Part shown: positions 27,248 through 35,970 of the stretch, one piece after another
Position numbering within the stretch: position 1 is the stretch's first letter
Layout of the letters: the number at the start of each line of letters is the position of its first letter
NCBI GenBank assembly: GCA_017561825.1
Contig: JAFZBK010000013.1
Location: 1 to 60,433, forward strand
From: Prevotella sp.
GTDB taxonomy: Bacteria; Bacteroidota; Bacteroidia; Bacteroidales; Bacteroidaceae
Length of the DNA stretch: 60,433 bases
Direction: 5' to 3'
Translations under genes and position numbers: made by a program
The notes under the pieces: model-generated
The model's database searches: none
What the model saw: the letters and a program-made list of their open reading frames with translations, nothing else
Told to the model about the DNA's origin: nothing

Positions 27248-27979
27248 TCAGTCGTTAGTGATGAATACCAGTTCCACCACCTTGTCAAATGTCATATGAT
27301 CGATTTTACCTTCAGGTGTCTGTATATAGACTTCCTTTAGAAATAGTTTGATTACCAGTGATGACTGCTGGATATTGATAACGCCATAGTTCTCTTGATC
27401 GAACGCCAAGAGATAATACCATTCCTTATCATCATCGACTTTCACACTAAATAAATAACCCATATAGGGATTAAGATAGACTTGTCCTATGTTAGAAAGA
27501 AATTTGGCATGTTCTGCATCTATACTGGCCTTATCGATGTTGTTTTTGAAATAGACTGTTTTCACGGTATAACCTGTCAGAACAGGAGTCACCACAAAAG
27601 GTTCTTCCTCTATTTGAAAATCCACACCTTTATATTTATCAGCATAGTTTCTTAATTTACTATCTTCCCCTAATCCCTGATGTTCAATTTCAACTAAACT
27701 CCCTGCACTGTTATAAATATCTATTATATTCAATATTATTTCTACGGGCATCTTGGAAAAGGAGAGGGAATTGCCATCAAATGTCATTACACAGCTGTCA
27801 GCCTTCTCATTCCATACCGTCCAGTAGCCTTGATAATCACCACTTCTTAGCACAAGACTCCAAGTAAAAGAAGGGATCTCTGCCTTAATTTTATCATCGT
27901 CTTCCTCGTTGGAACACGATGTGGTCATCAGACCCATACAGATCATCAAACCCATTAGTAAAATATTCACCTTTTTCAT
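27248..27979 (-). CDS. Lipoprotein of unknown function in a sigma operon
   Basis: Lipoprotein of 243 aa with lipobox MTTSC (Cys22) and an acidic SNEEDDD stretch after it, a Bacteroidota surface-export-like signal. The mature part is beta-rich and I do not recognise a family. It is first in the operon with the ECF sigma factor and the barrel protein, so it may sense or stabilise the signal for that system. Promoter -7 box is at 28013-28020. Confidence 0.75.
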   Translation of the reverse strand: MKKVNILLMGLMICMGLMTTSCSNEEDDDKIKAEIPSFTWSLVLRSGDYQGYWTVWNEKADSCVMTFDGNSLSFSKMPVEIILNIIDIYNSAGSLVEIEHQGLGEDSKLRNYADKYKGVDFQIEEEPFVVTPVLTGYTVKTVYFKNNIDKASIDAEHAKFLSNIGQVYLNPYMGYLFSVKVDDDKEWYYLLAFDQENYGVINIQQSSLVIKLFLKEVYIQTPEGKIDHMTFDKVVELVFITND

Positions 27980-28012
27980 ATTGTTTCTTTTTCGTTTCTA
28001 CCTTCTAAACGA

Positions 28013-28020
28013 CAAAAGTA
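28013..28020 (-). promoter_or_regulatory. -7 box for the lipoprotein-sigma operon
   Basis: TACTTTTG on the minus strand, 34 nt upstream of the lipoprotein start. Confidence 0.6.
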
Positions 28021-28110
28021 CAAAATCTTGCACGGAAAAACGAAAAAAAACAAAAAAAAGAAGATGTGTCAAAATAAGGTTCAGAATGTATTTGGCTTAG
28101 AAACCCTTTG

Positions 28111-28169
28111 TTCCCGCCTTGGGAATACTTTGTTCCCACGTTGGGAATATTTTGTTCCCACGTTGGGAA
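28111..28169. repeat. Triple 15-bp palindrome with 22-bp period
   Basis: TTCCCnnnTTGGGAA-type palindromes lie at 28111-28125, 28133-28147 and 28155-28169, spaced exactly 22 bp. The last two are identical (TTCCCACGTTGGGAA). The same array recurs at 49055-49113. Confidence 0.85.
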
Positions 28170-28203
28170 TATTTCTTGAATCTTATTTTAACACACCTAT
28201 TCT

Positions 28204-30009
28204 TTACTTCTTCAAGTGCTTGAATGCACCTTTTTTCTTGTAGAAGTCCTGCAAGACATAGAAAGCCTGCTTGGTTCTACCCTTGTCAGAAACGATTCCT
28301 TTGCGGTTGAAGAAATCCTGTGTGCCATGCAACTGACGGCGTGGTGAACGGAAATCCATGAGGATCCACGGTGTACAGCCTGCGAAGTTCGAGATCTTAT
28401 CGTACATCTTCAGGGTCTGGCGATATACCTCGGCCTGATATTCCTCTGTCCATTTTTCGTCTTTTTCACCAAAACGACCGGCCACGGCACCTGCACCGAA
28501 CTCGCTCACCACAACGGGCTTATCCTTATCAAAGAACCATTTCCGACGTTCACAGTCTGACGGTCTGCCGCCATACCATCCCAAGTAGTTATTGAAACTG
28601 ATGATATCCACCAAATCACTCAGGTTATCCTCCACCGTTGAGATGTTATCGTGCGTTTCTATTTCCATGGCCATGCTAACAAGACGGTCGTTATCCAACT
28701 CGCGTGCCCTTTGAACGAGTCCTGTCAGGAAATGATCGCGAGCCTTTCCTCGCGGTGTTTCGTTAGCCACACTCCACACAATGACAGCGCAGCGGTTATG
28801 ATCGCGCTGGATATTGTCGGTCAGCTGTCGATAGGCATTGTTATAAGTATCCTGGTTATCCCACTGGATGGTCCAATAGACAGGAATCTCACTCCATATC
28901 ATCAAGCCTTCCTTCTCGGCCATGCGCACCATCTGTTCATTATGCGGATAGTGAGCCAGACGTATGAAGTTACATCCTAAGAACTTGGCCCATTCGATCA
29001 GCACACTGTCATCTTGTTCTGTTGTGCAGCGTCCCGAACGGAAAGGAGCCTCCTCATGAATGGAAATACCGCGTAGAAAAACCTGCTTACCGTTCAATAA
29101 GATCTTCTTTCCTGAGGTTTGGATGTGGCGGAATCCGATCTGATCTTTCAGGTGTTCACCCTCGCATACCAACTCCACATTATATAATTTAGGACGATCA
29201 GGTGTCCACAAGTCGGGATCTGCATTCAGTACAATCTGAGCCACACCACTCTGATTGGTCGTAATGTGCTCGAAGATACTCAGTTCGGGGATGTTCACCT
29301 CGATCTTTACACCTGCCACAGCCAGGTTCAGTCGTGCCTTCACCAAGATCTTCTCGTACGAACCCTCCTGCAAACGGATCTCATAGTCGTCAACATGAGC
29401 CATGGGCGTTTCCACCAGCATCACGTCACGAGTAATACCACCATAGTTCCACCAGTCGCTGTTCAGCGTGGGAACGCCTTCTGCATGACGGTCATTGTTC
29501 ACTCTTACCACAATGAAGTTATCACCTTTCTTCACCTTATCCGTAATATCGAAGTTGAAAGGCGTGAAACCACCGATATGCGTTCCTATTCTTTCGCCAT
29601 TGAGATAGACATCAGTCTGGTAGTTGGAAGCACCGAAATAGAGATAGAGCAGACGGTCCTTCTTCAGGTTATACTTAAAGGTCTTCTTATACCATACACT
29701 GCCCTCGTAGAACAGCAGTTCTGGTCGTTGGGTATTCCAGTCACCTGGTACCTGCAATGTCTCCTTTTCGGAGAAGTCATATTCCACATGATCGCCTTTC
29801 GACTGCGGTTTCTGATCTTTGAAGAAGCCGTTGGGCGACACATTCATTCTATAATCGTAATACCCAGCATCAAAGGGATCGATGATGGTCTGCCACTCTC
29901 CGTTCAACGATGTTGTTTTCCTTGCATATACATTCTGCAACACCTTTGCTGCCAGCATATCAGCCGACAGCGACAGCAAGCAGAAAAGCATAATGATGAG
30001 TTTTCTCAT
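28204..30009 (-). CDS. Glycoside hydrolase family 2, beta-glucuronidase-like
   Basis: Exported enzyme of 601 aa starting at MRKLIIMLFCLLSLSADML (signal peptide). An open frame continues upstream to 30183 but crosses the promoter. Domains: jelly-roll (about 25-200), Ig-like (200-300), TIM barrel (300-600). The acid/base is Glu417 (VANETP), the nucleophile Glu503 (VSEFGAG). An N-R-K triplet at 568-570 in DFFNRKG matches the NxK motif by which beta-glucuronidases bind the uronate carboxylate, so a glucuronidase is more likely than a galactosidase. It is not in a SusCD locus. It is driven by promoter module copy C. Confidence 0.85.
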   Translation of the reverse strand: MRKLIIMLFCLLSLSADMLAAKVLQNVYARKTTSLNGEWQTIIDPFDAGYYDYRMNVSPNGFFKDQKPQSKGDHVEYDFSEKETLQVPGDWNTQRPELLFYEGSVWYKKTFKYNLKKDRLLYLYFGASNYQTDVYLNGERIGTHIGGFTPFNFDITDKVKKGDNFIVVRVNNDRHAEGVPTLNSDWWNYGGITRDVMLVETPMAHVDDYEIRLQEGSYEKILVKARLNLAVAGVKIEVNIPELSIFEHITTNQSGVAQIVLNADPDLWTPDRPKLYNVELVCEGEHLKDQIGFRHIQTSGKKILLNGKQVFLRGISIHEEAPFRSGRCTTEQDDSVLIEWAKFLGCNFIRLAHYPHNEQMVRMAEKEGLMIWSEIPVYWTIQWDNQDTYNNAYRQLTDNIQRDHNRCAVIVWSVANETPRGKARDHFLTGLVQRARELDNDRLVSMAMEIETHDNISTVEDNLSDLVDIISFNNYLGWYGGRPSDCERRKWFFDKDKPVVVSEFGAGAVAGRFGEKDEKWTEEYQAEVYRQTLKMYDKISNFAGCTPWILMDFRSPRRQLHGTQDFFNRKGIVSDKGRTKQAFYVLQDFYKKKGAFKHLKK

Positions 30010-30032
30010 TTCCTCAGTAATTAAAAGTTTGC

Positions 30033-30125
30033 GCAAAGGTACAAATAAGTGAGCAAAATGCAAAAGAAAAAGCGTTTTCTTTTTGCATTTTCGAACGAAA
30101 GTACTTTCAACGCAGTTAAAGGTAC
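30033..30125 (-). promoter_or_regulatory. Conserved promoter module, copy C
   Basis: On the minus strand GTACC, then GTACTTTCGTTCG, a hairpin of GCAAAAAG/CTTTTTC-like arms, then GCTCACTTATTTG and TACCTTTG (plus 30034-30041). It has GTACCTTT at both ends of the module. Confidence 0.65.
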
Positions 30126-30230
30126 AAAGAAACGAGAAGGAATGCACGTAATAACTGTTAATCTTTAATAAAACGCCCTCCACATATCATAATTATTTAT
30201 GCTTCATTCTTCATTCTTGATTATTTGTCG

Positions 30231-30238
30231 TACCTTTG
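30231..30238 (+). promoter_or_regulatory. -7 box for tRNA-Ser
   Basis: TACCTTTG, 14 bp before the 5' end of the tRNA. Confidence 0.65.
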
Positions 30239-30251
30239 CACTCGTCTTTTT

Positions 30252-30339
30252 GGAGAGGTGCTCGAGTGGTTGAAGAGGCACGCCTGGAAAGCGTGTAGCC
30301 GGCAAAACTGGCTCGCAGGTTCGAATCCTGTTCTCTCCG
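30252..30339 (+). tRNA. tRNA-Ser(GGA)
   Basis: 88-nt type II tRNA. The acceptor arm is GGAGAG pairing with CTCTCC, the anticodon stem CACGC/GCGTG encloses CTGGAAA with anticodon GGA at 30286-30288, there is a long variable arm, and the T-arm is GCAGGTTCGAATCCTGT. CCA is not encoded. Two tandem hairpin units carrying the tRNA tail follow. Confidence 0.95.
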
Positions 30340-30345
30340 CTAGGA

Positions 30346-30460
30346 ATAAACAGGATTCAAAGCTCCGAGGCAAAAGGCCGAGGAAATCCTGTTCTCCGCA
30401 GGTATAAACAGGATTCAAAGCTCCGAGGCAAAAGGCCGAGGAAATCCTGTTCTCTCCGCA
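30346..30460 (+). repeat. Two tandem 58-bp units derived from the tRNA-Ser tail
   Basis: Each unit runs ATAAACAGGATTCAAAGC, CCGAGGCAAAAGGCCGAGG, AATCCTGTTCTC(TC)CGCA. Units start at 30346 and 30404. AACAGGATT pairs with AATCCTGTT in each, giving a hairpin. The right end matches the 3' end of the tRNA (TCCTGTTCTCTCCGC). They fill the gap between the tRNA and the exbB gene. Confidence 0.8.
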
Positions 30461-30475
30461 TTAATTGTATCGCTT

Positions 30476-31291
30476 ATGAAACATCTCGTTTTGATCTTCC
30501 TTCTTCTTTTTACTCCCTTGATGGTTTCCGCTCAAGACGGGAAGCAGTTGAACGATTCCGTAGTTGCGGCATCCGACTCCACTGTTCTCGATTCTTTGAA
30601 TGCCAACGTTCCTATTGTGGCTGTTGACGAAAGTATGTTGGACGATGAAGGGGGAGGCGTGCATAAGCGTTTGAAGAAAACATTCCTTGACGGTAATGCG
30701 GCATTCATGTCATTGGTTGCCTTAGTATTGGTATTAGGTCTGGCCTTCTGTATTGAACGAATCATCTATCTCAGTCTGAGTGAGATCAACGCCAAGAAGC
30801 TGATGGCCGATCTGGAAGAGAAGATCATGGCAGGAGAGGTGGAAGAGGCCAAGTCTATCTGTCGTGATACCCGTGGACCTGTTGCTTCCATCTGCTATCA
30901 AGGACTGATGCGTATTGATGAGCCGATAGAAGATGTGGAGCGTTCCATTGTGAGCTACGGCTCCGTACAGAGCGCCAATCTGGAGAAAGGCTGTTCATGG
31001 ATTACCCTGTTCATTGCCATGGCTCCCTCTTTGGGATTCTTAGGAACCGTGATCGGTATGGTTTTGGCTTTTGATAGGATTCAGGAGGTGGGCGATATTA
31101 ATCCTACTATTGTAGCATCAGGTATGAAAGTGGCGCTGATCACCACCATCTTCGGTATCATCGTAGCTTTGATCCTGCAGCTCTTCTACAATTATATCCT
31201 TTCGAAGATCGAGCACCTGACCAGTCAGATGGAAGAGAGTGCCATCTCGCTGCTTGACACCATCATGAAATACAAGTCAACACGCTCATGA
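30476..31291 (+). CDS. exbB: MotA/TolQ/ExbB proton channel protein
   Basis: Inner-membrane protein of 271 aa with a signal-like first helix, a second helix (FMSLVALVLVLGLAFCIERI) and two C-terminal helices around SLGFLGTVIGMVLAFD and ALITTIFGIIVALILQLF. With ExbD it turns the proton gradient into mechanical work for TonB or Tol. It is first of a four-gene operon with overlapping starts and stops. Confidence 0.9.
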   Translation: MKHLVLIFLLLFTPLMVSAQDGKQLNDSVVAASDSTVLDSLNANVPIVAVDESMLDDEGGGVHKRLKKTFLDGNAAFMSLVALVLVLGLAFCIERIIYLSLSEINAKKLMADLEEKIMAGEVEEAKSICRDTRGPVASICYQGLMRIDEPIEDVERSIVSYGSVQSANLEKGCSWITLFIAMAPSLGFLGTVIGMVLAFDRIQEVGDINPTIVASGMKVALITTIFGIIVALILQLFYNYILSKIEHLTSQMEESAISLLDTIMKYKSTRS

Positions 31292-31692
31292 ACGACATAC
31301 TGATAGACATCGAGCTGGTGGTGATGTATGTAGTGATTATCGTCACAACAGTCATCACGATTTGGGCGACTGTACGGTCATTGAAACTGCGTGACCGTTC
31401 GCAGAATATCGTGAACAATATCCCTGTGACGAAGATTGCGTATGGTGTAGTCGCATTGCTGATTGTCTGTCTGCTGCTGACGTTCATCTTGGGCTCTTCG
31501 AAACCCATCCAGTTGGGAGAGAAACTCTTCTCGGATTCGTTCTGGCTCAAGATTTCTGATATGTTCATCTATACATCGGGCATCCTGATCGTGGTGGCTG
31601 TAGGGTGTTTTCTCTACGGTATCTCAGGACTGAACCGTAAATCGCATCAGCAAAGCGAAAGGAGGGAACATGTTCCGTCGGAGAAAGCATAG
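31288..31692 (+). CDS. Small membrane protein in the ExbB-ExbD operon
   Basis: Protein of 134 aa with three predicted helices (around VVMYVVIIVTTVITIWATV, AYGVVALLIVCLLLTFIL and FIYTSGILIVVAVGCFLYG). No known domain is recalled. It overlaps exbB by 4 nt and the next exbD by 23 nt, so it is part of the complex operon. It occurs in this position in other Bacteroidota. Confidence 0.7.
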   Translation: MNDILIDIELVVMYVVIIVTTVITIWATVRSLKLRDRSQNIVNNIPVTKIAYGVVALLIVCLLLTFILGSSKPIQLGEKLFSDSFWLKISDMFIYTSGILIVVAVGCFLYGISGLNRKSHQQSERREHVPSEKA

Positions 31693-32194
31693 AATGCCTG
31701 TACTGAATACCACATCAACAGCTGATATCTCGTTCATGCTGCTGATCTTCTTCCTGGTCACCACCTCTATGGATATTGACAAAGGACTGTCGCGGCAGTT
31801 GCCGCCCCTTGACGATGAGAAGGAGGAACAGGTGATTGACATGGACAAGAGCAACATGATCAGGTTGGCGATCTCGGCTGACAACCAGTTAAGTATCAAC
31901 GACAGCGTGGTTTCCTTGCAGCAGGTACGACAGCAGGTGATGGATTTTGTGGAGCATTGTCCTGACCGCAAGGAGCATGTCATCTCCGTGGAAGTAGCAC
32001 GTGAAGCCAACTACGACACCTACTTCAACATGCAGAACGAGATCGTAGCTGCCTATCGAACTCTTCGTGAACAACGGGCACAGAAGCTGTTCGGTCAATC
32101 GTTCGCACAATGTACTGAGGCACAACGCGACTCCCTTCGCGCCGCTTATCCACAACGTATCGCTGAAACCTATCCGAAAGGAGGTGAAGAATGA
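31670..32194 (+). CDS. exbD: Biopolymer transport protein ExbD, first copy
   Basis: ExbD/TolR protein of 174 aa: short cytoplasmic start, one helix (STADISFMLLIFFLVTTSMD) with the proton-path Asp at its beginning, and a periplasmic domain. The helix Asp is conserved in the family. It overlaps the second ExbD gene by 4 nt. Confidence 0.9.
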   Translation: MFRRRKHRMPVLNTTSTADISFMLLIFFLVTTSMDIDKGLSRQLPPLDDEKEEQVIDMDKSNMIRLAISADNQLSINDSVVSLQQVRQQVMDFVEHCPDRKEHVISVEVAREANYDTYFNMQNEIVAAYRTLREQRAQKLFGQSFAQCTEAQRDSLRAAYPQRIAETYPKGGEE

Positions 32195-32643
32195 GCATGT
32201 TCCGCAGACATACTGCCCGTGAGATACCCGGTCTGAACATGGCATCCATGCCCGACCTGATCTTCACCGTGCTGTTCTTCTTCATGATTGTTACTCACAT
32301 GCGGAGTACACCAGTGAAGGTGGAATATCAGATGCCGAAAGGAACGGAACTGACACGACTCACCAAGAAATCATCCGTCACCTATATATATATAGGTAAG
32401 CCCGTGGGAAGTAACGATGGACAATTTCGCATCCAACTGAATGATAAGTTTGCGGATGTGAATAGTATTCCCGGCTATATCGAATCGGAACGAGGAAGAA
32501 TGTCTTCAGAAGATGCGCATAACATGACTGTAAGCATCAAAGCCGACCAGCAAACGGATATGGGAACGATTACAGATGTGAAACAAGCCCTTAGACAAGC
32601 CAAGGCACATCAGATTAATTATTCTGCGGAGAAACGGCCTTAA
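32191..32643 (+). CDS. exbD: Biopolymer transport protein ExbD, second copy
   Basis: ExbD/TolR protein of 150 aa with the helix SMPDLIFTVLFFFMIVTHMR and a shorter periplasmic domain. Two different ExbDs in one operon are usual in Bacteroidota. Its ribosome site AAAGGAGGTG lies inside the first exbD gene. A terminator follows. Confidence 0.9.
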   Translation: MSMFRRHTAREIPGLNMASMPDLIFTVLFFFMIVTHMRSTPVKVEYQMPKGTELTRLTKKSSVTYIYIGKPVGSNDGQFRIQLNDKFADVNSIPGYIESERGRMSSEDAHNMTVSIKADQQTDMGTITDVKQALRQAKAHQINYSAEKRP

Positions 32644-32650
32644 AAAACGA

Positions 32651-32676
32651 AATAATAACCTATGACGTTATTTTTT
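32651..32676 (+). terminator. Intrinsic terminator of the ExbB-ExbD operon
   Basis: Stem AATAAC/GTTATT (32654-32659 with 32667-32672) followed by a run of T. Confidence 0.6.
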
Positions 32677-32709
32677 GTTTAATTTGTTGGCCTTCTCAAA
32701 AAAAAAGCA

Positions 32710-32717
32710 TATCTTTG
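32710..32717 (+). promoter_or_regulatory. -7 box for the Lrp/AsnC gene
   Basis: TATCTTTG with TTTG near 32683, 19 nt before the start codon. Confidence 0.7.
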
Positions 32718-32736
32718 CAATCAAACAACTTCAACA

Positions 32737-33216
32737 ATGGCATATCATCAATTAGATTCTTTGGACAAGAAGATTCTTCGTATGGTTGCGAAGGATGCCC
32801 GTGTCCCATTCCTTGAGGTAGCACGCGCTTGCAATGTTAGTGGCGCTGCCATCCACCAACGTATTCAGAAACTCACCAGCTCTGGTGTATTAAAAGGTTC
32901 ACAGTTTATCATCGATCCCGAGAAGATCGGTTACGAGACCTGCGCTTATATCGGTCTGAACCTGAAAGATCCGGAAAAGTTCGACACTGTTGTTCAGGCC
33001 TTGCTGGAGATTCCTGAGGTTGTGGAGTGTCATTATACGACAGGTGACTATGATATGTTCATCAAGATCTACGCCATGAACAACCATCACCTGCTGAACA
33101 TCATCCACGACAAGCTGCAGCCGTTAGGACTGTCACGCAGTGAGACCATCATCTCCTTCGGTTCAGCCTTCAACCGTCAGCTGCCCGTTGATGACTTCCC
33201 TCAGGAGGATGAATAA
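32737..33216 (+). CDS. Lrp/AsnC family transcriptional regulator
   Basis: Regulator of 159 aa. N-terminal HTH (LDSLDKKILRMVAKDARVPF and SGAAIHQRIQKL), C-terminal RAM (ligand-binding) domain with VECHYTTGDYDMFIKI. Usually octameric and responsive to amino acids. It stands alone and converges on folA. The regulon is not apparent here. Confidence 0.93.
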   Translation: MAYHQLDSLDKKILRMVAKDARVPFLEVARACNVSGAAIHQRIQKLTSSGVLKGSQFIIDPEKIGYETCAYIGLNLKDPEKFDTVVQALLEIPEVVECHYTTGDYDMFIKIYAMNNHHLLNIIHDKLQPLGLSRSETIISFGSAFNRQLPVDDFPQEDE

Positions 33217-33228
33217 GCAAAGGTAAAA

Positions 33229-33714
33229 CTATTTTTCCCTGACGTAATCCACGAAAGCATATTCGTACTGGTGTTTCTCATCAGTACCATGTTCTTCTTT
33301 CCATTCCTCAACCCAATCATCATACGGCGGGAAGAAGGCATCTGCATCTGCAGGAACATCATTGACTTCAGTAAGACACAGGCGGTCGGCAACGCTGATC
33401 GCCTGTTTATATACACTGGCACCACCTATTATATATATATCTTCCTCAGGTCCGCAATGTCGCAGCGCCTCCTTGAGGGAAGGATAACACTCACAACCGG
33501 GCAACTCTTTCGTGGTTCTGCTCAGTACTACATTTCTTCTATTAGGCAATGCTCCCTTGGGCAGACTCTCAAAAGTACGCCTGCCCATGATAATGGTATG
33601 TCCTGTAGTCAATGACTTGAACCGCTTCAAGTCGTTGGGCAACCAATACAACAGTTTATTCTGGTAACCGATAGCCCTGTTCTTTGCTACCGCTGCAATC
33701 AAACTTATCGCCAT
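33229..33714 (-). CDS. folA: Dihydrofolate reductase
   Basis: NADPH-dependent enzyme of 161 aa regenerating tetrahydrofolate. It starts MAISLIAAVAKNRAIGYQN, with the WLPNDLKRFK substrate helix, IIMGRRTFESLP NADPH loop and IYIIGGASVYK. A TTG-initiated extension upstream is rejected. It follows thyA, the partner that produces dihydrofolate, with repeats in the spacer. Confidence 0.95.
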   Translation of the reverse strand: MAISLIAAVAKNRAIGYQNKLLYWLPNDLKRFKSLTTGHTIIMGRRTFESLPKGALPNRRNVVLSRTTKELPGCECYPSLKEALRHCGPEEDIYIIGGASVYKQAISVADRLCLTEVNDVPADADAFFPPYDDWVEEWKEEHGTDEKHQYEYAFVDYVREK

Positions 33715-33719
33715 ATTCC

Positions 33720-33763
33720 CAATTTTCAATTATCAATTGTCAATTGTCAATTATCAATTATAC
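33720..33763. repeat. 8-bp tandem repeat between thyA and folA
   Basis: About five TCAATTRT units, partly overlapping the 3' end of thyA. Same class as the other spacer repeats. Confidence 0.65.
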
Positions 33764-34552
33764 AGACACTTCCGCCTTGATATGCGGCCATGGATCATAG
33801 TTCTCTAACTGGAAGTCCTCATACTGGAAATCAAAGAGACTCTTCACATCAGGGTTGATACGCATCGTTGGTAGAGGTCGTGGCGTTCTTGTAAGCTGCA
33901 ACTTTGCCTGCTCCAGATGGTTCAGATAGAGATGAGTATCGCCAGTGGTATGGATGAACTCACCAGGTTTCAATCCTGTAACCTGCGCCATCATCATCAT
34001 GAGCAGGGCATAAGAGGCGATATTGAACGGCACACCTAAGAAGGTGTCGGCACTACGCTGGTAAAGCTGCAGACTAAGACGACCGTCAGCCACGTAGAAC
34101 TGGAACATCGTATGACAAGGGGGTAAGGCCATCTTGTTCACCTCGGCCACATTCCAGGCACTGACAATCATACGACGGGAATTGGGATTGTTGCGGATCT
34201 GATCGAGCACATACTGGATCTGGTCGATCGTACCACCGTCGTAATCGGGCCACGAACGCCACTGATGACCATATACAGGACCGAGTTCTCCATTCTCATC
34301 AGCCCATTCATTCCAGATTCTCACTCCGTGCTCCTGCAGATACTTCACGTTCGTATCTCCTTTCAGGAACCAAAGGAGTTCATAGATGATGGATTTCAGA
34401 TGGAGTTTCTTGGTGGTGAGCAACGGGAAACCATCGTCCAGATTAAAGCGCATCTGGTTTCCGAAGATACTCATCGTTCCTGTTCCTGTACGGTCACCTT
34501 TCTGCGTGCCTTCCGTCAGGATGCGGTTTAAGAGGTCTAAGTATTGTTTCAT
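33758..34552 (-). CDS. thyA: Thymidylate synthase
   Basis: Enzyme of 264 aa converting dUMP to dTMP with methylene-tetrahydrofolate. The catalytic Cys is in [13 protein letters not shown], the folate/dUMP loop in [18 protein letters not shown]. The standard length (264) fits the ThyA family. It lies upstream of folA and downstream of an rRNA methyltransferase, probably in one operon from 37.5 kb. Confidence 0.97.
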   Translation of the reverse strand: MKQYLDLLNRILTEGTQKGDRTGTGTMSIFGNQMRFNLDDGFPLLTTKKLHLKSIIYELLWFLKGDTNVKYLQEHGVRIWNEWADENGELGPVYGHQWRSWPDYDGGTIDQIQYVLDQIRNNPNSRRMIVSAWNVAEVNKMALPPCHTMFQFYVADGRLSLQLYQRSADTFLGVPFNIASYALLMMMMAQVTGLKPGEFIHTTGDTHLYLNHLEQAKLQLTRTPRPLPTMRINPDVKSLFDFQYEDFQLENYDPWPHIKAEVSV

Positions 34553-34561
34553 ATCGTTTTG

Positions 34562-35965
34562 TTATTTGTTTCGATGAATGATTTGGCAGGGTTCCGTAAT
34601 GTGAGAACTCTTGATCCTCCATTCCTGCGGATAGAGATTGTTCGTGCGGTTGCCGAGGTTCTTCAGGAAACCTAACGGAAAGCCTTGGCAGGTTACCAAT
34701 GTATAGCCGCGAGGACTGTCAGACAAACCTGGTAGTGTTTCCTTCCGTAAATAGCCGAGAGCCTCATCAACCGATAGTTCCACCGTTGGGAAAGCCTGCG
34801 GATTACGTTCTATAGTAAGGGCTAACGACTGATCCGGAATCAGATCCTTCCCTTTCATCTCACCGATAGTGATACCAGCATGCATCACCTGAAGGGTTCT
34901 TGCTGCCTGATCATAGAAGGTTTTCCACCTGCGTGGGATGGCCATCACCTTACCTGATTGCTGCACATAGTCGAAATCATCGGCTCGCAACAGCCATTCC
35001 GCAGGCACATCTATCTTCGTCTTCTTCTCTTTTCTCTCTTTTTCCTTATTCTTTCTCTTTCCCGTATTCATAGCATCCCCCTCTTTTCGAAGCAATGCCA
35101 TGAACAATCCCTCCCCTTTCGTCTTACCAGGAAGGAACCGATAGACGGGTTCGGGGAAATCTTTCACTAACGATCCTGTGATGTTCCATGAAGGATCAAT
35201 AGTAACAGGAAGCACCTCTGCCCCCAGTTCATCCCTGATAAACCGCACATTCTCCTCATCCTCCATGGCATTGAAGGTACAAGTGGAATAGATTAGTAAT
35301 CCGCCAGGGCGCAGACAATCCCATATATCTGTTATAATTTCGCGCTGCAGGTGCCAGCATTTCTCCACATTTTGCCTGCTCCACTCCCCTATTGCCTCTG
35401 CATCCTTGCGGAACATGCCCTCACCAGAGCAAGGCACATCTGCCAGAATCACATCGAACTGTAGCCCTGAGGAGGCGTAATCATGCGGATAATTATTTGT
35501 CACCATGACATCCACATGACCGAACTTCTGGATATTCTCCATGAGGATCTGGGCTCGTTTGCGGATGGGTTCGTTGCTGACCAGCAGACTTCCATGGGGA
35601 ATAGCTGCTCTTGCCACGGTCGATTTCCCCCCAGGTGCCGCACATAAGTCGAGCATGGTTACAGGCTCCTTGACATATTCGCGAAGCACTGTATCGAGGA
35701 ACATCGATGAAGCCTCCTGCACATAGTAAGCCCCAGCATGGAACAACGGATCGGAAGTGAAGACAGGGCGAGAAGGCAGAAACCATCCCTGTTGGCACCA
35801 TGGCACGGGAGCACCTTCATCAGCCGTCATATCCTGCGCCTTAAACGGGTTCATACGAATACTGACAGGAGCCTCCTCCATGAGTCCGTTACGCAACGTC
35901 GTCCATAGGGACTCCCCCATGAATCCTTCCATGTATCGTATGAAATCCCCAGGCAACTCCATCAT
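34562..35965 (-). CDS. RsmF/NOL1-type RNA m5C methyltransferase
   Basis: Protein of 467 aa with a Nol1/Nop2/Sun catalytic domain. The SAM loop is DLCAAPGGKSTVARAA, the catalytic Cys pair is in DVPCSGEGMF and YSTCTFNAMEDEE. The C-terminal part (RsmF-type FAU-like domain) carries GYTLVTCQGFPLGFLKN. It probably methylates 16S rRNA C1407, as RsmF does in Escherichia coli. It lies between the esterase and thyA, closely spaced. Confidence 0.9.
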   Translation of the reverse strand: MMELPGDFIRYMEGFMGESLWTTLRNGLMEEAPVSIRMNPFKAQDMTADEGAPVPWCQQGWFLPSRPVFTSDPLFHAGAYYVQEASSMFLDTVLREYVKEPVTMLDLCAAPGGKSTVARAAIPHGSLLVSNEPIRKRAQILMENIQKFGHVDVMVTNNYPHDYASSGLQFDVILADVPCSGEGMFRKDAEAIGEWSRQNVEKCWHLQREIITDIWDCLRPGGLLIYSTCTFNAMEDEENVRFIRDELGAEVLPVTIDPSWNITGSLVKDFPEPVYRFLPGKTKGEGLFMALLRKEGDAMNTGKRKNKEKERKEKKTKIDVPAEWLLRADDFDYVQQSGKVMAIPRRWKTFYDQAARTLQVMHAGITIGEMKGKDLIPDQSLALTIERNPQAFPTVELSVDEALGYLRKETLPGLSDSPRGYTLVTCQGFPLGFLKNLGNRTNNLYPQEWRIKSSHITEPCQIIHRNK

Positions 35966-35970
35966 CTTAT

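Noticed and set aside
28028-28243. 71-codon plus-strand frame containing LFPRWEYFVPTLG
   Set aside because: It only translates the TTCCCACGTTGGGAA repeat array; the same false peptide appears at the second array (48908-49237).
30225-30407. Frames of 60-65 codons on both strands over tRNA-Ser
   Set aside because: They overlap the tRNA and its tail repeats and have no protein-like pattern.
30252-30460. Integrated element at the tRNA-Ser
   Set aside because: The tail duplications suggest an attachment site, but there is no integrase or cargo between them; exbB follows directly.
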